Of a stretch of DNA of 64,000 nucleotides, positions 24,959 to 35,299 are shown one piece after another (position 1 is the first letter of the stretch; the number at the start of each line of letters is the position of its first letter). Position numbers and translations under genes: made by a program. Where the stretch lies: positions 496,001-560,000 of the forward strand of contig CAJYAG010000001.1 in assembly GCA_913065125.1 (NCBI GenBank). Direction: 5' to 3'. The stretch comes from an uncultured Flavobacteriaceae bacterium. GTDB taxonomy: Bacteria > Bacteroidota > Bacteroidia > Flavobacteriales > Flavobacteriaceae. The notes beneath the pieces are model-generated. The model made no database searches. It saw nothing but the letters and a program-made list of their open reading frames with translations, and was not told where the DNA came from.

Positions 24959-27900
24959 ATGAAACTAATACTACATAAAAAATTAGTACATACAGCTATA
25001 ATTCCAATAATCATACTGTTTTTAAGTACAGCGGTTACAGCACAAACACCTACAATTTCACCTACAAATACACAAAGTGCTATTTGTGGTGTTTGTGCAC
25101 CGATAAACTGGACTTTTACCTCACCTGCCACACCAGATGTTTCAAATAGAAATCAAGCTGGTGGTAACTTCCTGCCTCCAGCAACTGGTGGTAGTTTAGG
25201 GTATGGGGCAACATGGGTGATAAACCCACTACCTTCTGCGCCAACCAACCACGCTACTTTTATTTCTTTAAGAGATGTTGGACCAGATTTTCCTGAAGAA
25301 TCTGTTAGAACACAAATTTCTGGTCTTTTACCAGATAAACTATATAAACTTACCATGTTTACGATTTCGCCATTGTCTAATAATAATGGTGATGGAGGAC
25401 AATATTACGCGGGAACTAAAATGGATCAATTTGATTATCAAATTGATGAACAAGCAAGACAAAGTTTAACGGTTATTTCTGCTACGCAATGGAATGCAAC
25501 TTACTTTGTTTTTAGAACACCAAGTGTGCTTGAAGGAACTAATAATGATGAAGTAACTTTAACGTTATATCCAAGAACAGATGGTGGATATAGAAGTTCT
25601 GGCACTAGTTCTCAACTTCTAGAAACTGTATTGGTATCTATAGATAATACAATTTACCCTATTACAAGATTAGATACAGATGGTGATGGCATTCCTAATG
25701 ATGAAGATATTGATGATGATAATGATGGTATTTTAGATACTGCAGAATATCCAGCAACTTTAGAATTTGGTGGCGATGAAGACGGAGATGGAGTACCAAA
25801 TTACTTGGATGCATTTGATAACGGAACAGGAGATAATTCATTTACAAACTATACAGATTTAAATGGTGATGGTATACCAGATGCCTATGATTTTGATCAT
25901 GATGGAATCCCTAATCATATTGATTTAGATTCAGACAATGATGGAATTTTAGATATTGTAGAAGCACAAACCTCTACAGGTTATATTGCTCCAACTGGTT
26001 CGGTAGGTACAAATGGTTATTACGATGTTTTTGAAACAAGCCCAGATAGTGGAACACCTAAATTTACACCAGTAAATACAGACGGTGATAATGCAGCTTT
26101 ATTTAAACCAGATTTTTTAGATATTGATGCAGATAATGACGGTATTCCAGATATCGTAGAAGCACATTCTACATCAGACTATAAAAATAGTTTACCAACA
26201 GGTACAGTTGGTAATAACGGTGTAGATTCTAATTACGAAAATGTAGACACCTTCTCGCCTACTGGAATTACAATTGTTGATACAGATAATGATACCATTC
26301 CAGATTATAGAGATTCAGATTCTGATGGCGACGGAACTTCCGATTTAATAGAAAGTGGATTAGGAAGTACGTTAAGTGGTTCAGATTCTGATGGTGATGG
26401 TTTGGATAACAATCACGATAATACAGATGCTGCATTTACAAATGGCGTTTCTAATTACGATGCTACAAACGGATTAACAGATACAGAAACAGATTTAGCA
26501 GAAACCGAAACACCAAACGACGTAACAACTGGCGGTGATGTAGATTTTAGAGATGATGTAAACGGAGTTGATACAGATGGAGATAAAGTACCAGACGCAA
26601 TAGATTTAGATGATGATAATGATGGTATTTTAGACTCCGACGAGTGTGTCAGTCAAACTTTAGCTACCACTTATGCAGATAATGTTGTGTTAGATTCATC
26701 AGTTGGTAACCAAGGTAATGCAACTGGTAATACGCCAACTACTTATGCCTCTTTTAATAATATTAATGATGTATTAGGTTTAAGACTAGGAACAAGTCCT
26801 GTTAGTTCTGGAACTACAATATTACTTAGAATGAGCAAAAGTAATAATAATACTAAGGTGTTTAGAATTCAACAAGCAAACGCAGATGGTAGTGCAGCCG
26901 CAACTCCAAACACGCAAACATTTTCGGTAACTACAGCTGCAACAGATTACAATTATACATTAACTGCTAACACACAGTACATAAGAATAAGTATGCAAAC
27001 AGAAAGCGGTAATGGTAATGCTCAATTTCATATGATTACCATACCCGGTTCTACAATTTGTGCAGATTTTGATACAGACGGAGACGGAATTGTAAATCGT
27101 TTAGACATCGATTCTGATAACGATGGTATTATAGACAATGTAGAAGCACAATCAACCGCTGGTTATGTTGCTCCTAATGCAGATAGTTTTGCTACCTATG
27201 CTACTAATAATGGAGTAAACTCAGCGTATATTGTAGGTGCAAACCCTATTACCACACCAGAAAACACTGATGGTTCGTTTACAAACAGCGATACTATTCC
27301 AGATTATTTAGACATCGATTCTGATAATGATGGTATTCCAGATAATATAGAAGCACAAACAACTATAGGTTATGTAAATTTTGTAGCAGTAACTGGTTCA
27401 GACAAAAATGGTTTGAGTAGCGCATATGATTTTACTGATAATTTTAGTGCGGTTGGTTTATCAAACACATTAGTAAATACTGATGGAGATGGAGAACCAG
27501 ATTATAGAGACCAAGATTCTGATAATGATGGCACAAATGATGTTGATGAAGGGTTAAGTTCAATAACTGCAGGTTCTTTTGGTACCGATACAGATAGCGA
27601 TGGTTTAGATAATATTTATGAACACGGAACTACAAATGATGGTTTTGTGGTAAATGACGGAATAACAAACCCTAAAGCATCTGGCTTAATTGATGCTGAT
27701 GGTGATGTACTTACTGGAGGAGATTTAGATTACAGAGATGGATTGGCGGGTATTGATACAGATGGCGACGGAATTGTAGATTCTATTGATATTGATGATG
27801 ATAATGACGGAATTTTAGACACTGTTGAAAATGTTGGTGGTGTTGGTGATTGTAGCGGTAACACACAAGCTATTACTTCTGTTACAACTCAATTACAAAT

Positions 27901-30900
27901 AAGTGGCGGTAGCACTAACACATTGTATGACAGCGCAGTAACGACCAATCAGACTTTTTACTTTGCTGACAACCAAACATACACTAGTGATACAGAAATA
28001 TTTAACATTACATTTAATGAAGCTCTTGTTGTAACACAATTAAAAGTAATAATGGAAACAACTGCTACATATCCAGATTCTTTTATTCAGACAGGTTTGC
28101 AATACAGAGTTGAAGGGTCTAATGGTGGTGCCTATACAATTATTCCTGGTTCAGCTGGAACAGCAGCAGATAATAACGCAGCTACATCTACTGAATTCCC
28201 TGGCTTCAAGGAAGAAATTTTTGATTTAAGCGCAAATACCACTACTTACACAAGTTATAGAATTCTTTGGATTGGTGGTGGAAGTATTTCTTGGGATCCT
28301 TATATAGAAGAAGTTGTATTTACAGCAAATCCTTGTGTATCAGGTAGCGATTTCGATGGTGATGGAATAATTAACTCTTTAGACTTAGATTCAGATGGTG
28401 ACGGAATTTTAGACATTATAGAATCTCAACCAAGTACTGGAGCAAAAGTATTATCAGGTAATGATGCAGATGGTGATGGTCTAGACGACAACTTTGATGC
28501 AACTCCAAACGGTGGAGCTGCAGGATCAAATGGTACTACTCCAACAATTACAACTGCAGTAGATACAACTCCAGATTATTTAGATATCGACGCAGATGAT
28601 GATGGGATTCCAGATAATATAGAAGCACAATCTACACAAGGATATGTAGTTCCAACCGGAAATGTTGGTTTAAATGGTGTAGATTCTGCCTATGAAAATA
28701 ATGATACTTTTAATCCCATAGGTTTAACACTACCAAATACTGATACAACATTAAACAATAACGCAGATAGTATTCCAGATTATAGAGATACGGATGCTGA
28801 TGGCGATGGAACCTTAGATAATGCAGAAGGTTTAAATCCAACTCCTACAGGAACTTTGGGTACAGATACTGATGGTGATGGGTTAGATGATGTCTATGAA
28901 AATGGAACTGTTAGTGATGGTCCAATTCCGAACGACGGAATTACAAACCCTGCAACAGCATTATTAGATGCAGATAATGACGCAAGCTCTACAGGTGATT
29001 CAGACTATAGAGATATTGATGTTGTTTTAGACAATGACAACGACGGAGTTATAGATTCTATTGATTTAGATGATGATAACGATGGTATTTTAGATTCTGT
29101 AGAAGGAAATGGAGATTCTGATGGAGACGGAATTAAAGATTCTTTTGATATCGATTCAGATAATGATGGAATTCCTGATAATATAGAAGCACAAGCAACT
29201 GTTGGTTATATAGCGCCAAATGCAGATTCACCAGCAACTTATACTGCAAATAATGGAGTAAACTCGGCATATCTTGGTGGTTTAACTCCAAGAAATACAG
29301 ATACAATAACAGGAAACAATGCAGATGGATTGCCAGATTATCTTGATACAGATTCTGATGGTGACGGAAAATCAGATCGTTTAGAAGCAGGTTTTGGTTC
29401 TGCTGCAAGCGGATCTGATGCAGATAACGATGGTTTAGACGATGTGTTTGAACACGGTTCTACAACAGATGGTTTCGTAGTAAATGATGGAATAAATACA
29501 CCAATATCTAGTTTGCCAGATGAAGATTCGGATGCTGCAATTGCAAGTACAAATCCGCCAGCTGCAAACTATAATGATTTAGATTATAGAGATATTGATG
29601 ACGATAGAACCGCCACTGTAACTCCTGGTCATGTTTTATGGTTGCGTTCTGATATTGGATTAAATGGTACAACAACTGTTACTGGTTGGAATGACCAAGC
29701 TGGTACACCTCAGAATGCTACACCAAACAATGCACCAACAATAAAAGCAAATGGATTGAACTTTAACCCTACAGTAGTTTTAAATGGAACCAATCAAAAT
29801 TTACAAATTGCAAACGGAATTTTTGGCAATACAACAACTACCGCATATAATGCTGTTTGGATTTATGGTGTAAGTAAAAGAACCACTGGCTCTGGAGATG
29901 CTTACCTTTTTTCACATGATATTGATGGAGCAAATGTAATGTCATTAAGAACACCTAGTGCGGCTAATAACCTTAACTTTAATCCAGGAACTGGATCTAA
30001 TACTTTAACTGCTGCTTGGGGAGGAACTAATAATGTTTTTAATTTATGGAATGCAGGGTTTGATTCTGCAGCGACTCAACCTTCCGGAGCAAGAACAGTA
30101 ATTTACAGAGACGGACGTAGACTTGCTACAAATGGAACAAATGGTAGTTTTGGAGGAGATAATGGAATAGCGTACATCGGTAGAAATGGTAGTACCTATA
30201 TGAATGGTGAAATTGCAGAATTAATGGTGTATACAAGCGTACCTACACCAGCTGCTCAACAACAAATACAATCGTATTTAGCAATAAAATATGGAATCAC
30301 CTTAGATAATTTAGTTGATACAGATGGAACAATTATAGAAGGTGACTACACATTATTAGATGGTACAAAAGTTTGGAATAAAACAGTAAACAATGCATAT
30401 CATAATGATGTAGCTGGAATTGGTAGAGAAGACGGAATGTTATTGACTCAGAAACAATCTAGATCTATTAATAGTGATGCTGTAATAACAATTGGTATTA
30501 ATAGCATTGCTACAACAAATAAGTTAAATACAGGAACCATAGCATCAAATAAATCCTTTTTAATGTGGGGTAATAATAGTGCTCCTTTAACAAACACCAA
30601 CTCTAAAACTATTGTATGTACTACTGAAAAACAATTAGATAGAGTTTGGAAAATTGTGGAAACTGGATCTATTGGTACTGTACAAGTAGGAATAACTACA
30701 ACAACACTTAGCGTTTTAACAAACACAAATGCAACAAGGTTCTTAAAAATTGCTGATGATGCTAACTTTACTATAAACGTAAAACAAATACCATTAACTG
30801 TAAGTGGAACACTTTCTGTTGCTAATTATGACTTTAATGGAACTAAATATTTTACGTATTCAGAAGTTGACGGTATATTTTGGAATGGAGATGCAAATGC

Positions 30901-32689
30901 ATGGACAGGTGGAGCAGGTACAAATTCAGCACCAAGTGAAATAGCTGCAGATGCTTCAAGAGTATTAGTAATTGATGCAGAAACCTTAGGTAGAAATGCA
31001 GTTTTAACAAGTAGTGCAACTGTTGGCTGTGTATGGGTAAAAGCAAATTCTAAGTTGGTTGTAAACAATAATAAATTTATAAAATTTGGTGGGAAACTAA
31101 TTTTAGATGGTGAAATTAGATTAATCGGTGATGCACAACTAGTGCAAACACACACAGGTGTTTCTAATGTACAAGGAACTGGAAAATTATATAGAGATCA
31201 GAAATCGTATTTACCAAATGTATACCGTTATAATTATTGGACGTCTCCAGTTGTAAAAACATTAGGGGATACAAGTTTTAAAGTTGGTGAAATACTCTAT
31301 GATGGAACTTCTCCTACTTCAGAAACATCAACAGCAAAAAGTATCGTGTTTAAAACTTGGAATGGAAATATTAGTTCACTAAATGGAGAACAAACGAACC
31401 CTATTAAAATTGCTAGTTACTGGATATACTCGTATTTTGATAGTAATGGAGACAGAGGTGGATGGGTGCAAAAAGGACATACTGGTGATATAAATATTGC
31501 TGAGGGTTATATAATGAAAAGCACAGGTAGATCTCCACAAAATTTCACATTTATTGGTACGCCAAATGATGGAACATATACTAAGACTGTTGGAGCTGGT
31601 ACGGCATCGTTGGTTGGTAATCCTTATCCAAGTGCCCTAGATAGTCAAAAATTCATTCAAGATAATAGTGCTGTTTTAGACGGAACTTTATACTTCTGGG
31701 AACATAAAGGAGAAAGCACAACTACTGATGTACAAGTGGAAGGTCATGGTGAATTTGGTTATATAGGTGGTTATTCTCAACGAAACGAGGCAATGGGAGT
31801 TGCCGCAAACTCTGTTACAGAAGGCACTGCTGGTTTAGGCCAAAATACTTATACAGCTCCACAACAATATATTGCAGTTGGTCAAGGTTTCTTTGTATCT
31901 GCTCCTTCTAATAAAGGAGGTACTTTTAGTTTTAAAAATTCACAAAGAAAATATAGTGCTAGTAATGTATTTTTTAAAGGACAAACTGAACAAATTCTTC
32001 CGAATTTTAAATTAGGTTTTGATTATACAAATAGTACAAATACTCAAATCCATAGACAATTAGGTATCAACTTTAAAGCTGGGAATACTTTTAAATATGA
32101 AAGTGGTTACGATAGTCAAACATTTGACTTACAAAATACTGATGTCTATTGGAATTTCCCTGAAATAGAGTCTAATTTAATTATTGCTGGTATAGGAGAA
32201 ATAAGTGCCCAATTGCAAGTGCCATTAGGTTTTGTAATTGACACAGATAAACCTGTTACTTTAATGATTGATGAAAAAGAAAACATGAGAGATTATTCTA
32301 TCTATCTAGTTGACTTATTAACAGGTCAAATCTTTAACTTAGACACTCCAAAAGTATTAAATTTAGCAAAAGGTACTTATAATGACAGATTTGTATTAAT
32401 CTTTGGAGGTAAAGCTTTAGGTGTTGATGACGAAGCTTTATTAAATAAAATATCGGTATATTCTGATAATCAAAACAACGAACTCGTTATTAAAAATAAC
32501 AACAATCAAAATATACATAAAATTGAAGTTTATACTTTGTTAGGACAAAAAGTAACTACTTGGAAAAATCTTGAAACTAAATTTGAAAATAGGATTTCTA
32601 CTAAAAATTTAGCGTCAGCTATTTATATTGTAAAGGCATTTACAGATAAAGGTGTTTTATCCAAGAAAGTAAGTATAAATAATAACTAA
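24959..32689 (+). CDS. Giant secreted protein with thrombospondin type 3 repeats and T9SS sorting domain
   Basis: The 2576-residue product has a signal peptide (cleavage near TAVTAQ, residue 29). Residues about 235-1560 hold many DxDxDGxxD-type calcium-binding repeats (such as DTDGDGIPN and DDDNDGILD) in blocks joined by spacers of about 60-150 residues; two spacers (around 560-700 and 960-1120) look like folded beta-sandwich insertions. From about 1560 a LamG/concanavalin-like domain (VLWLRSDIGLNGT) follows, then further beta domains, one beginning FWNGDANAWTG. The last 80 residues are the type A sorting domain of type IX secretion (IHKIEVYTLLGQKV, IYIVKAFTDKGVLSKKV). It is therefore exported across the outer membrane and probably anchored at the surface. 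An adhesin or matrix role is likely but not shown. Confidence 0.9.
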   Translation: MKLILHKKLVHTAIIPIIILFLSTAVTAQTPTISPTNTQSAICGVCAPINWTFTSPATPDVSNRNQAGGNFLPPATGGSLGYGATWVINPLPSAPTNHATFISLRDVGPDFPEESVRTQISGLLPDKLYKLTMFTISPLSNNNGDGGQYYAGTKMDQFDYQIDEQARQSLTVISATQWNATYFVFRTPSVLEGTNNDEVTLTLYPRTDGGYRSSGTSSQLLETVLVSIDNTIYPITRLDTDGDGIPNDEDIDDDNDGILDTAEYPATLEFGGDEDGDGVPNYLDAFDNGTGDNSFTNYTDLNGDGIPDAYDFDHDGIPNHIDLDSDNDGILDIVEAQTSTGYIAPTGSVGTNGYYDVFETSPDSGTPKFTPVNTDGDNAALFKPDFLDIDADNDGIPDIVEAHSTSDYKNSLPTGTVGNNGVDSNYENVDTFSPTGITIVDTDNDTIPDYRDSDSDGDGTSDLIESGLGSTLSGSDSDGDGLDNNHDNTDAAFTNGVSNYDATNGLTDTETDLAETETPNDVTTGGDVDFRDDVNGVDTDGDKVPDAIDLDDDNDGILDSDECVSQTLATTYADNVVLDSSVGNQGNATGNTPTTYASFNNINDVLGLRLGTSPVSSGTTILLRMSKSNNNTKVFRIQQANADGSAAATPNTQTFSVTTAATDYNYTLTANTQYIRISMQTESGNGNAQFHMITIPGSTICADFDTDGDGIVNRLDIDSDNDGIIDNVEAQSTAGYVAPNADSFATYATNNGVNSAYIVGANPITTPENTDGSFTNSDTIPDYLDIDSDNDGIPDNIEAQTTIGYVNFVAVTGSDKNGLSSAYDFTDNFSAVGLSNTLVNTDGDGEPDYRDQDSDNDGTNDVDEGLSSITAGSFGTDTDSDGLDNIYEHGTTNDGFVVNDGITNPKASGLIDADGDVLTGGDLDYRDGLAGIDTDGDGIVDSIDIDDDNDGILDTVENVGGVGDCSGNTQAITSVTTQLQISGGSTNTLYDSAVTTNQTFYFADNQTYTSDTEIFNITFNEALVVTQLKVIMETTATYPDSFIQTGLQYRVEGSNGGAYTIIPGSAGTAADNNAATSTEFPGFKEEIFDLSANTTTYTSYRILWIGGGSISWDPYIEEVVFTANPCVSGSDFDGDGIINSLDLDSDGDGILDIIESQPSTGAKVLSGNDADGDGLDDNFDATPNGGAAGSNGTTPTITTAVDTTPDYLDIDADDDGIPDNIEAQSTQGYVVPTGNVGLNGVDSAYENNDTFNPIGLTLPNTDTTLNNNADSIPDYRDTDADGDGTLDNAEGLNPTPTGTLGTDTDGDGLDDVYENGTVSDGPIPNDGITNPATALLDADNDASSTGDSDYRDIDVVLDNDNDGVIDSIDLDDDNDGILDSVEGNGDSDGDGIKDSFDIDSDNDGIPDNIEAQATVGYIAPNADSPATYTANNGVNSAYLGGLTPRNTDTITGNNADGLPDYLDTDSDGDGKSDRLEAGFGSAASGSDADNDGLDDVFEHGSTTDGFVVNDGINTPISSLPDEDSDAAIASTNPPAANYNDLDYRDIDDDRTATVTPGHVLWLRSDIGLNGTTTVTGWNDQAGTPQNATPNNAPTIKANGLNFNPTVVLNGTNQNLQIANGIFGNTTTTAYNAVWIYGVSKRTTGSGDAYLFSHDIDGANVMSLRTPSAANNLNFNPGTGSNTLTAAWGGTNNVFNLWNAGFDSAATQPSGARTVIYRDGRRLATNGTNGSFGGDNGIAYIGRNGSTYMNGEIAELMVYTSVPTPAAQQQIQSYLAIKYGITLDNLVDTDGTIIEGDYTLLDGTKVWNKTVNNAYHNDVAGIGREDGMLLTQKQSRSINSDAVITIGINSIATTNKLNTGTIASNKSFLMWGNNSAPLTNTNSKTIVCTTEKQLDRVWKIVETGSIGTVQVGITTTTLSVLTNTNATRFLKIADDANFTINVKQIPLTVSGTLSVANYDFNGTKYFTYSEVDGIFWNGDANAWTGGAGTNSAPSEIAADASRVLVIDAETLGRNAVLTSSATVGCVWVKANSKLVVNNNKFIKFGGKLILDGEIRLIGDAQLVQTHTGVSNVQGTGKLYRDQKSYLPNVYRYNYWTSPVVKTLGDTSFKVGEILYDGTSPTSETSTAKSIVFKTWNGNISSLNGEQTNPIKIASYWIYSYFDSNGDRGGWVQKGHTGDINIAEGYIMKSTGRSPQNFTFIGTPNDGTYTKTVGAGTASLVGNPYPSALDSQKFIQDNSAVLDGTLYFWEHKGESTTTDVQVEGHGEFGYIGGYSQRNEAMGVAANSVTEGTAGLGQNTYTAPQQYIAVGQGFFVSAPSNKGGTFSFKNSQRKYSASNVFFKGQTEQILPNFKLGFDYTNSTNTQIHRQLGINFKAGNTFKYESGYDSQTFDLQNTDVYWNFPEIESNLIIAGIGEISAQLQVPLGFVIDTDKPVTLMIDEKENMRDYSIYLVDLLTGQIFNLDTPKVLNLAKGTYNDRFVLIFGGKALGVDDEALLNKISVYSDNQNNELVIKNNNNQNIHKIEVYTLLGQKVTTWKNLETKFENRISTKNLASAIYIVKAFTDKGVLSKKVSINNN

Positions 32690-32696
32690 CAAAATT

Positions 32697-32725
32697 AAAA
32701 GAGCTTCTTAATTAAGGAGCTCTTT
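32697..32725 (+). terminator. Convergent terminator
   Basis: AAAAGAGCTTCTTAATTAAGGAGCTCTTTT is a near-perfect hairpin (one mismatch) at the junction of two converging genes; it overlaps the last codons of the cysteine desulfurase gene. Confidence 0.8.
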
Positions 32726-33847
32726 TAATTTTATAATCGTTGTATCAATTTCTTCTTTTGTGGTGGTTTTACTAAACGAAAATCGCACAGAAATTTTATC
32801 TGCTTCTGTTTTATCTAACAACTCATCTAATACATGAGAACCTTTGTTACTTCCGCTTTGGCAAGCACTTCCACCTGAAACTGCAATTCCATTTAAATCT
32901 AGACGAAACAACAACATATCGTTCGCATGTGCAAAACGAACATTTAAAATAGTATAACTGCTTTTATCATTATGCGCTGAATTACCATTAAAGGCAACAC
33001 CCTTAAAGTTGGTTTGTAATTCAGAAATAAAATATCTTTTTAATTCTGACAAATAACTGGTGTCCTTATCAATATTACAAATGGCTATTTCTAAAGCTTT
33101 TTCCATTCCCAAAATACTGTGTACATTTTCTGTACTAGAGCGTGCACCTTTTTCTTGATTGCCACCGTGTAGTAGAGGCTGAATTCCAAATCCTTTTTTA
33201 AAATATGCAAACCCAACACCTTTTGGTCCATGAAATTTATGCGCACTTGCAGCTATAAAATCTATCGGAGTTTTATGCAAATCTATTGGATAATGTCCAA
33301 TTGCTTGAACAGTATCAGAATGAAATAAAGCATGGTGTTTTTTACAAATTTCAGAAACCTTGTTTAAGGGTAATAAATTTCCTATTTCATTATTAACAAA
33401 CATCAAACTCACCAAACATTTTTGAGTGTTATACCTTTCTAAAAGTGTTGCTAAATGTTTTAAATCTACATCTCCATTTTCTTCAACATCCACATAAACA
33501 ATTTCAGTTTGATGTATTTTCTTTAAAAAATTGCATGTATGTAAAACTGCATGGTGTTCTATTTTTGAAGTAATAATCACTTCTACGCCTAAATTTGTAA
33601 CTGCATTTTGCAGAATTAAATTATCAGCTTCGGTACCGCCAGCAGTAAAAATAATTTCACTCGCAGTAACGTTAAAATGCTTTGCAATATTTTTTCTGGC
33701 AGTTTCTACAGAAGATTTCGCTTTACGCCCAAATTGATGTGTAGAAGATGGATTTCCGTTATTATGCAGCATCGACTGAACCATAACATCTATAACTTCT
33801 TTATCTATTGCCGTTGTGGCGGCGTTATCTAAATAGATTTTGTTCAT
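32708..33847 (-). CDS. Cysteine desulfurase (NifS/IscS type)
   Basis: The 379-residue product is a PLP enzyme of the class V aminotransferase fold. It starts with YLDNAATT, binds PLP through the lysine of SAHKFHGPKG (about 205) and carries the active cysteine in GGSACQSGS near 325. The enzyme removes sulfur from cysteine for iron-sulfur clusters or tRNA thiolation. No IscU or SufU lies next to it. A second PLP enzyme of the same fold is at 55.5 kb. Gene names are withheld because NifS-type and IscS-type members cannot be separated here. Confidence 0.9.
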   Translation of the reverse strand: MNKIYLDNAATTAIDKEVIDVMVQSMLHNNGNPSSTHQFGRKAKSSVETARKNIAKHFNVTASEIIFTAGGTEADNLILQNAVTNLGVEVIITSKIEHHAVLHTCNFLKKIHQTEIVYVDVEENGDVDLKHLATLLERYNTQKCLVSLMFVNNEIGNLLPLNKVSEICKKHHALFHSDTVQAIGHYPIDLHKTPIDFIAASAHKFHGPKGVGFAYFKKGFGIQPLLHGGNQEKGARSSTENVHSILGMEKALEIAICNIDKDTSYLSELKRYFISELQTNFKGVAFNGNSAHNDKSSYTILNVRFAHANDMLLFRLDLNGIAVSGGSACQSGSNKGSHVLDELLDKTEADKISVRFSFSKTTTKEEIDTTIIKLKELLN

Positions 33848-33864
33848 GCTACAAAAGTAGGAAT

Positions 33865-34413
33865 TTAATTAGGGTTCTGAAAAATATAAACTTCGGTGGC
33901 GCCTAAACCATATTTTTGATACGAAGCGTCGTAATATTCTACCGGATATTTTTTAAACAGATAAATTAATTCTGATTTTAAAACACCTTCGCCTACTCCA
34001 TGAATAAATACAATTTTAGAAATTCTTTTTTGTATTGCGTACTCTAACTTTCTTTTAGCTGTTTCTAACTGAATCGTTAGCATATCGTAATTATCGAGTC
34101 CGTTTGTAGAGTTTACCAATTGATTGATATGCAAATCAACTTCAAAAATGACTTCATTTTTTGATTTTAAAAAGTTTCGAGATTTCTTTTTGGGATTTTC
34201 AGCAATTTTATCTTGTAAAAACTGATTATTGATGTCGCTATATGCTGTCAATTCATGTTGATTTTCATCAAGTTTTACAAGTTCAGAAGGTAAATAGCTA
34301 AAGATCATTCCTGTATCATCTTTAATTAAAACCTCTGTATTATTAATACCAGTTATTGTGCCTTTTACAACATCATCGAGTACAGCAACAAAATCTCCAA
34401 TAACAAAACTCAT
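33865..34413 (-). CDS. Smr-domain protein (DUF2027-like)
   Basis: The 182-residue product starts with a small beta-rich KOW/Tudor-like segment (VIGDFVAVLDDVVKGTI) and ends in a Smr domain (EVDLHINQLV, then IVFIHGVGEGVLKSEL and YYDASYQKYGLGATEVYIF). The Smr fold is found in MutS2 C-termini and often has endonuclease activity. The gene lies 17 bases upstream of the cysteine desulfurase gene on the same strand, so they probably share a transcript. A role in nucleic acid metabolism is inferred from the fold only. Confidence 0.85.
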   Translation of the reverse strand: MSFVIGDFVAVLDDVVKGTITGINNTEVLIKDDTGMIFSYLPSELVKLDENQHELTAYSDINNQFLQDKIAENPKKKSRNFLKSKNEVIFEVDLHINQLVNSTNGLDNYDMLTIQLETAKRKLEYAIQKRISKIVFIHGVGEGVLKSELIYLFKKYPVEYYDASYQKYGLGATEVYIFQNPN

Positions 34414-34501
34414 TTCTATAATTTAAAAAAGGCACTACTTATTATACTGCAAAAATAAACAGAACCATTTGAATGTTGCTTATAAAATTGAAGTATTCCT
34501 A

Positions 34502-35296
34502 TTAAACTTTAATGTTTTTATCATAAGGAATTCTTTTAAGAATATAATTGATTGAATTAATTCTTGCTTCTGTTTTTTTATTAGCTCTTATAATTTTCCA
34601 CGGAGCAATTTCTGTATTTGTTTTTTCGAACATGGCTTTTTTATAGGTTGTATAATCATCCCATAATTCTTGAGCTTTTTCGTCTACACTTGTCATTTTC
34701 CATTGTTTTAATGGATCATTTTTTATTTCGCTAAAACGCTTTGCTTGTTCTTTTTTAGAAATAGACATGTACAGTTTTACCATATGAATTCCAGACTCTA
34801 AAATCATTTGTTCAAAACCATTAACCTGATTCATAAATATTTTATATTCTTCTTTGGTGCAAAAACCGTTTACAGGTTCTACCACTGCTCTATTGTACCA
34901 GCTTCTATCAAAAAAAACAATTTCTCCTGCTTTCGGAAATTGACTCACATAACGTTGAAAGTACCATTGTGTTTTTTCTTCTTCAGTAGGTCTTGGCAAT
35001 GCAACTTTCTTTAAATGACGTGGATTTATTTTCTCTGTAATTCTTCTAATTGCACCTCCTTTTCCTGCAGCATCTCTTCCTTCAAAAATGATAATTACGC
35101 GTTCGTTATTGTTAATTACCCAAGATTGTAGTTTCACTAATTCTACTTGTAATTTTTTCAGTTTTCGTTCGTAATCTATATATCTAACAGCTCTTTCTAA
35201 ATTGATTGGATCTTTAGACAACATGGCTAGCAACCCTTTTTTAGAGTTTAGTTTTTTAACATCATCTTCTGTAATTTCTATTTTTTTTACATCCAT
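34502..35296 (-). CDS. Polyphosphate kinase 2 (PPK2), copy A
   Basis: The 264-residue product has the PPK2 core: Walker A IIFEGRDAAGKGG (about 70-82), PRPTEEEKTQWYFQRYV and FFDRSWYNRAVVEPV. PPK2 enzymes transfer phosphate between polyphosphate and nucleoside mono- or diphosphates; sub-class cannot be assigned from motifs alone. It lies 3 bases downstream of a second PPK2 gene. Together the pair suggests active polyphosphate-nucleotide exchange, with one member perhaps favouring AMP or GDP. Confidence 0.9.
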   Translation of the reverse strand: MDVKKIEITEDDVKKLNSKKGLLAMLSKDPINLERAVRYIDYERKLKKLQVELVKLQSWVINNNERVIIIFEGRDAAGKGGAIRRITEKINPRHLKKVALPRPTEEEKTQWYFQRYVSQFPKAGEIVFFDRSWYNRAVVEPVNGFCTKEEYKIFMNQVNGFEQMILESGIHMVKLYMSISKKEQAKRFSEIKNDPLKQWKMTSVDEKAQELWDDYTTYKKAMFEKTNTEIAPWKIIRANKKTEARINSINYILKRIPYDKNIKV

Positions 35297-35299
35297 CTT

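Noticed and set aside
24940..25469. Reading frames opposite or inside the giant protein gene
   Set aside because: Shadows of the repetitive, Asp-rich coding sequence; no signal of their own.
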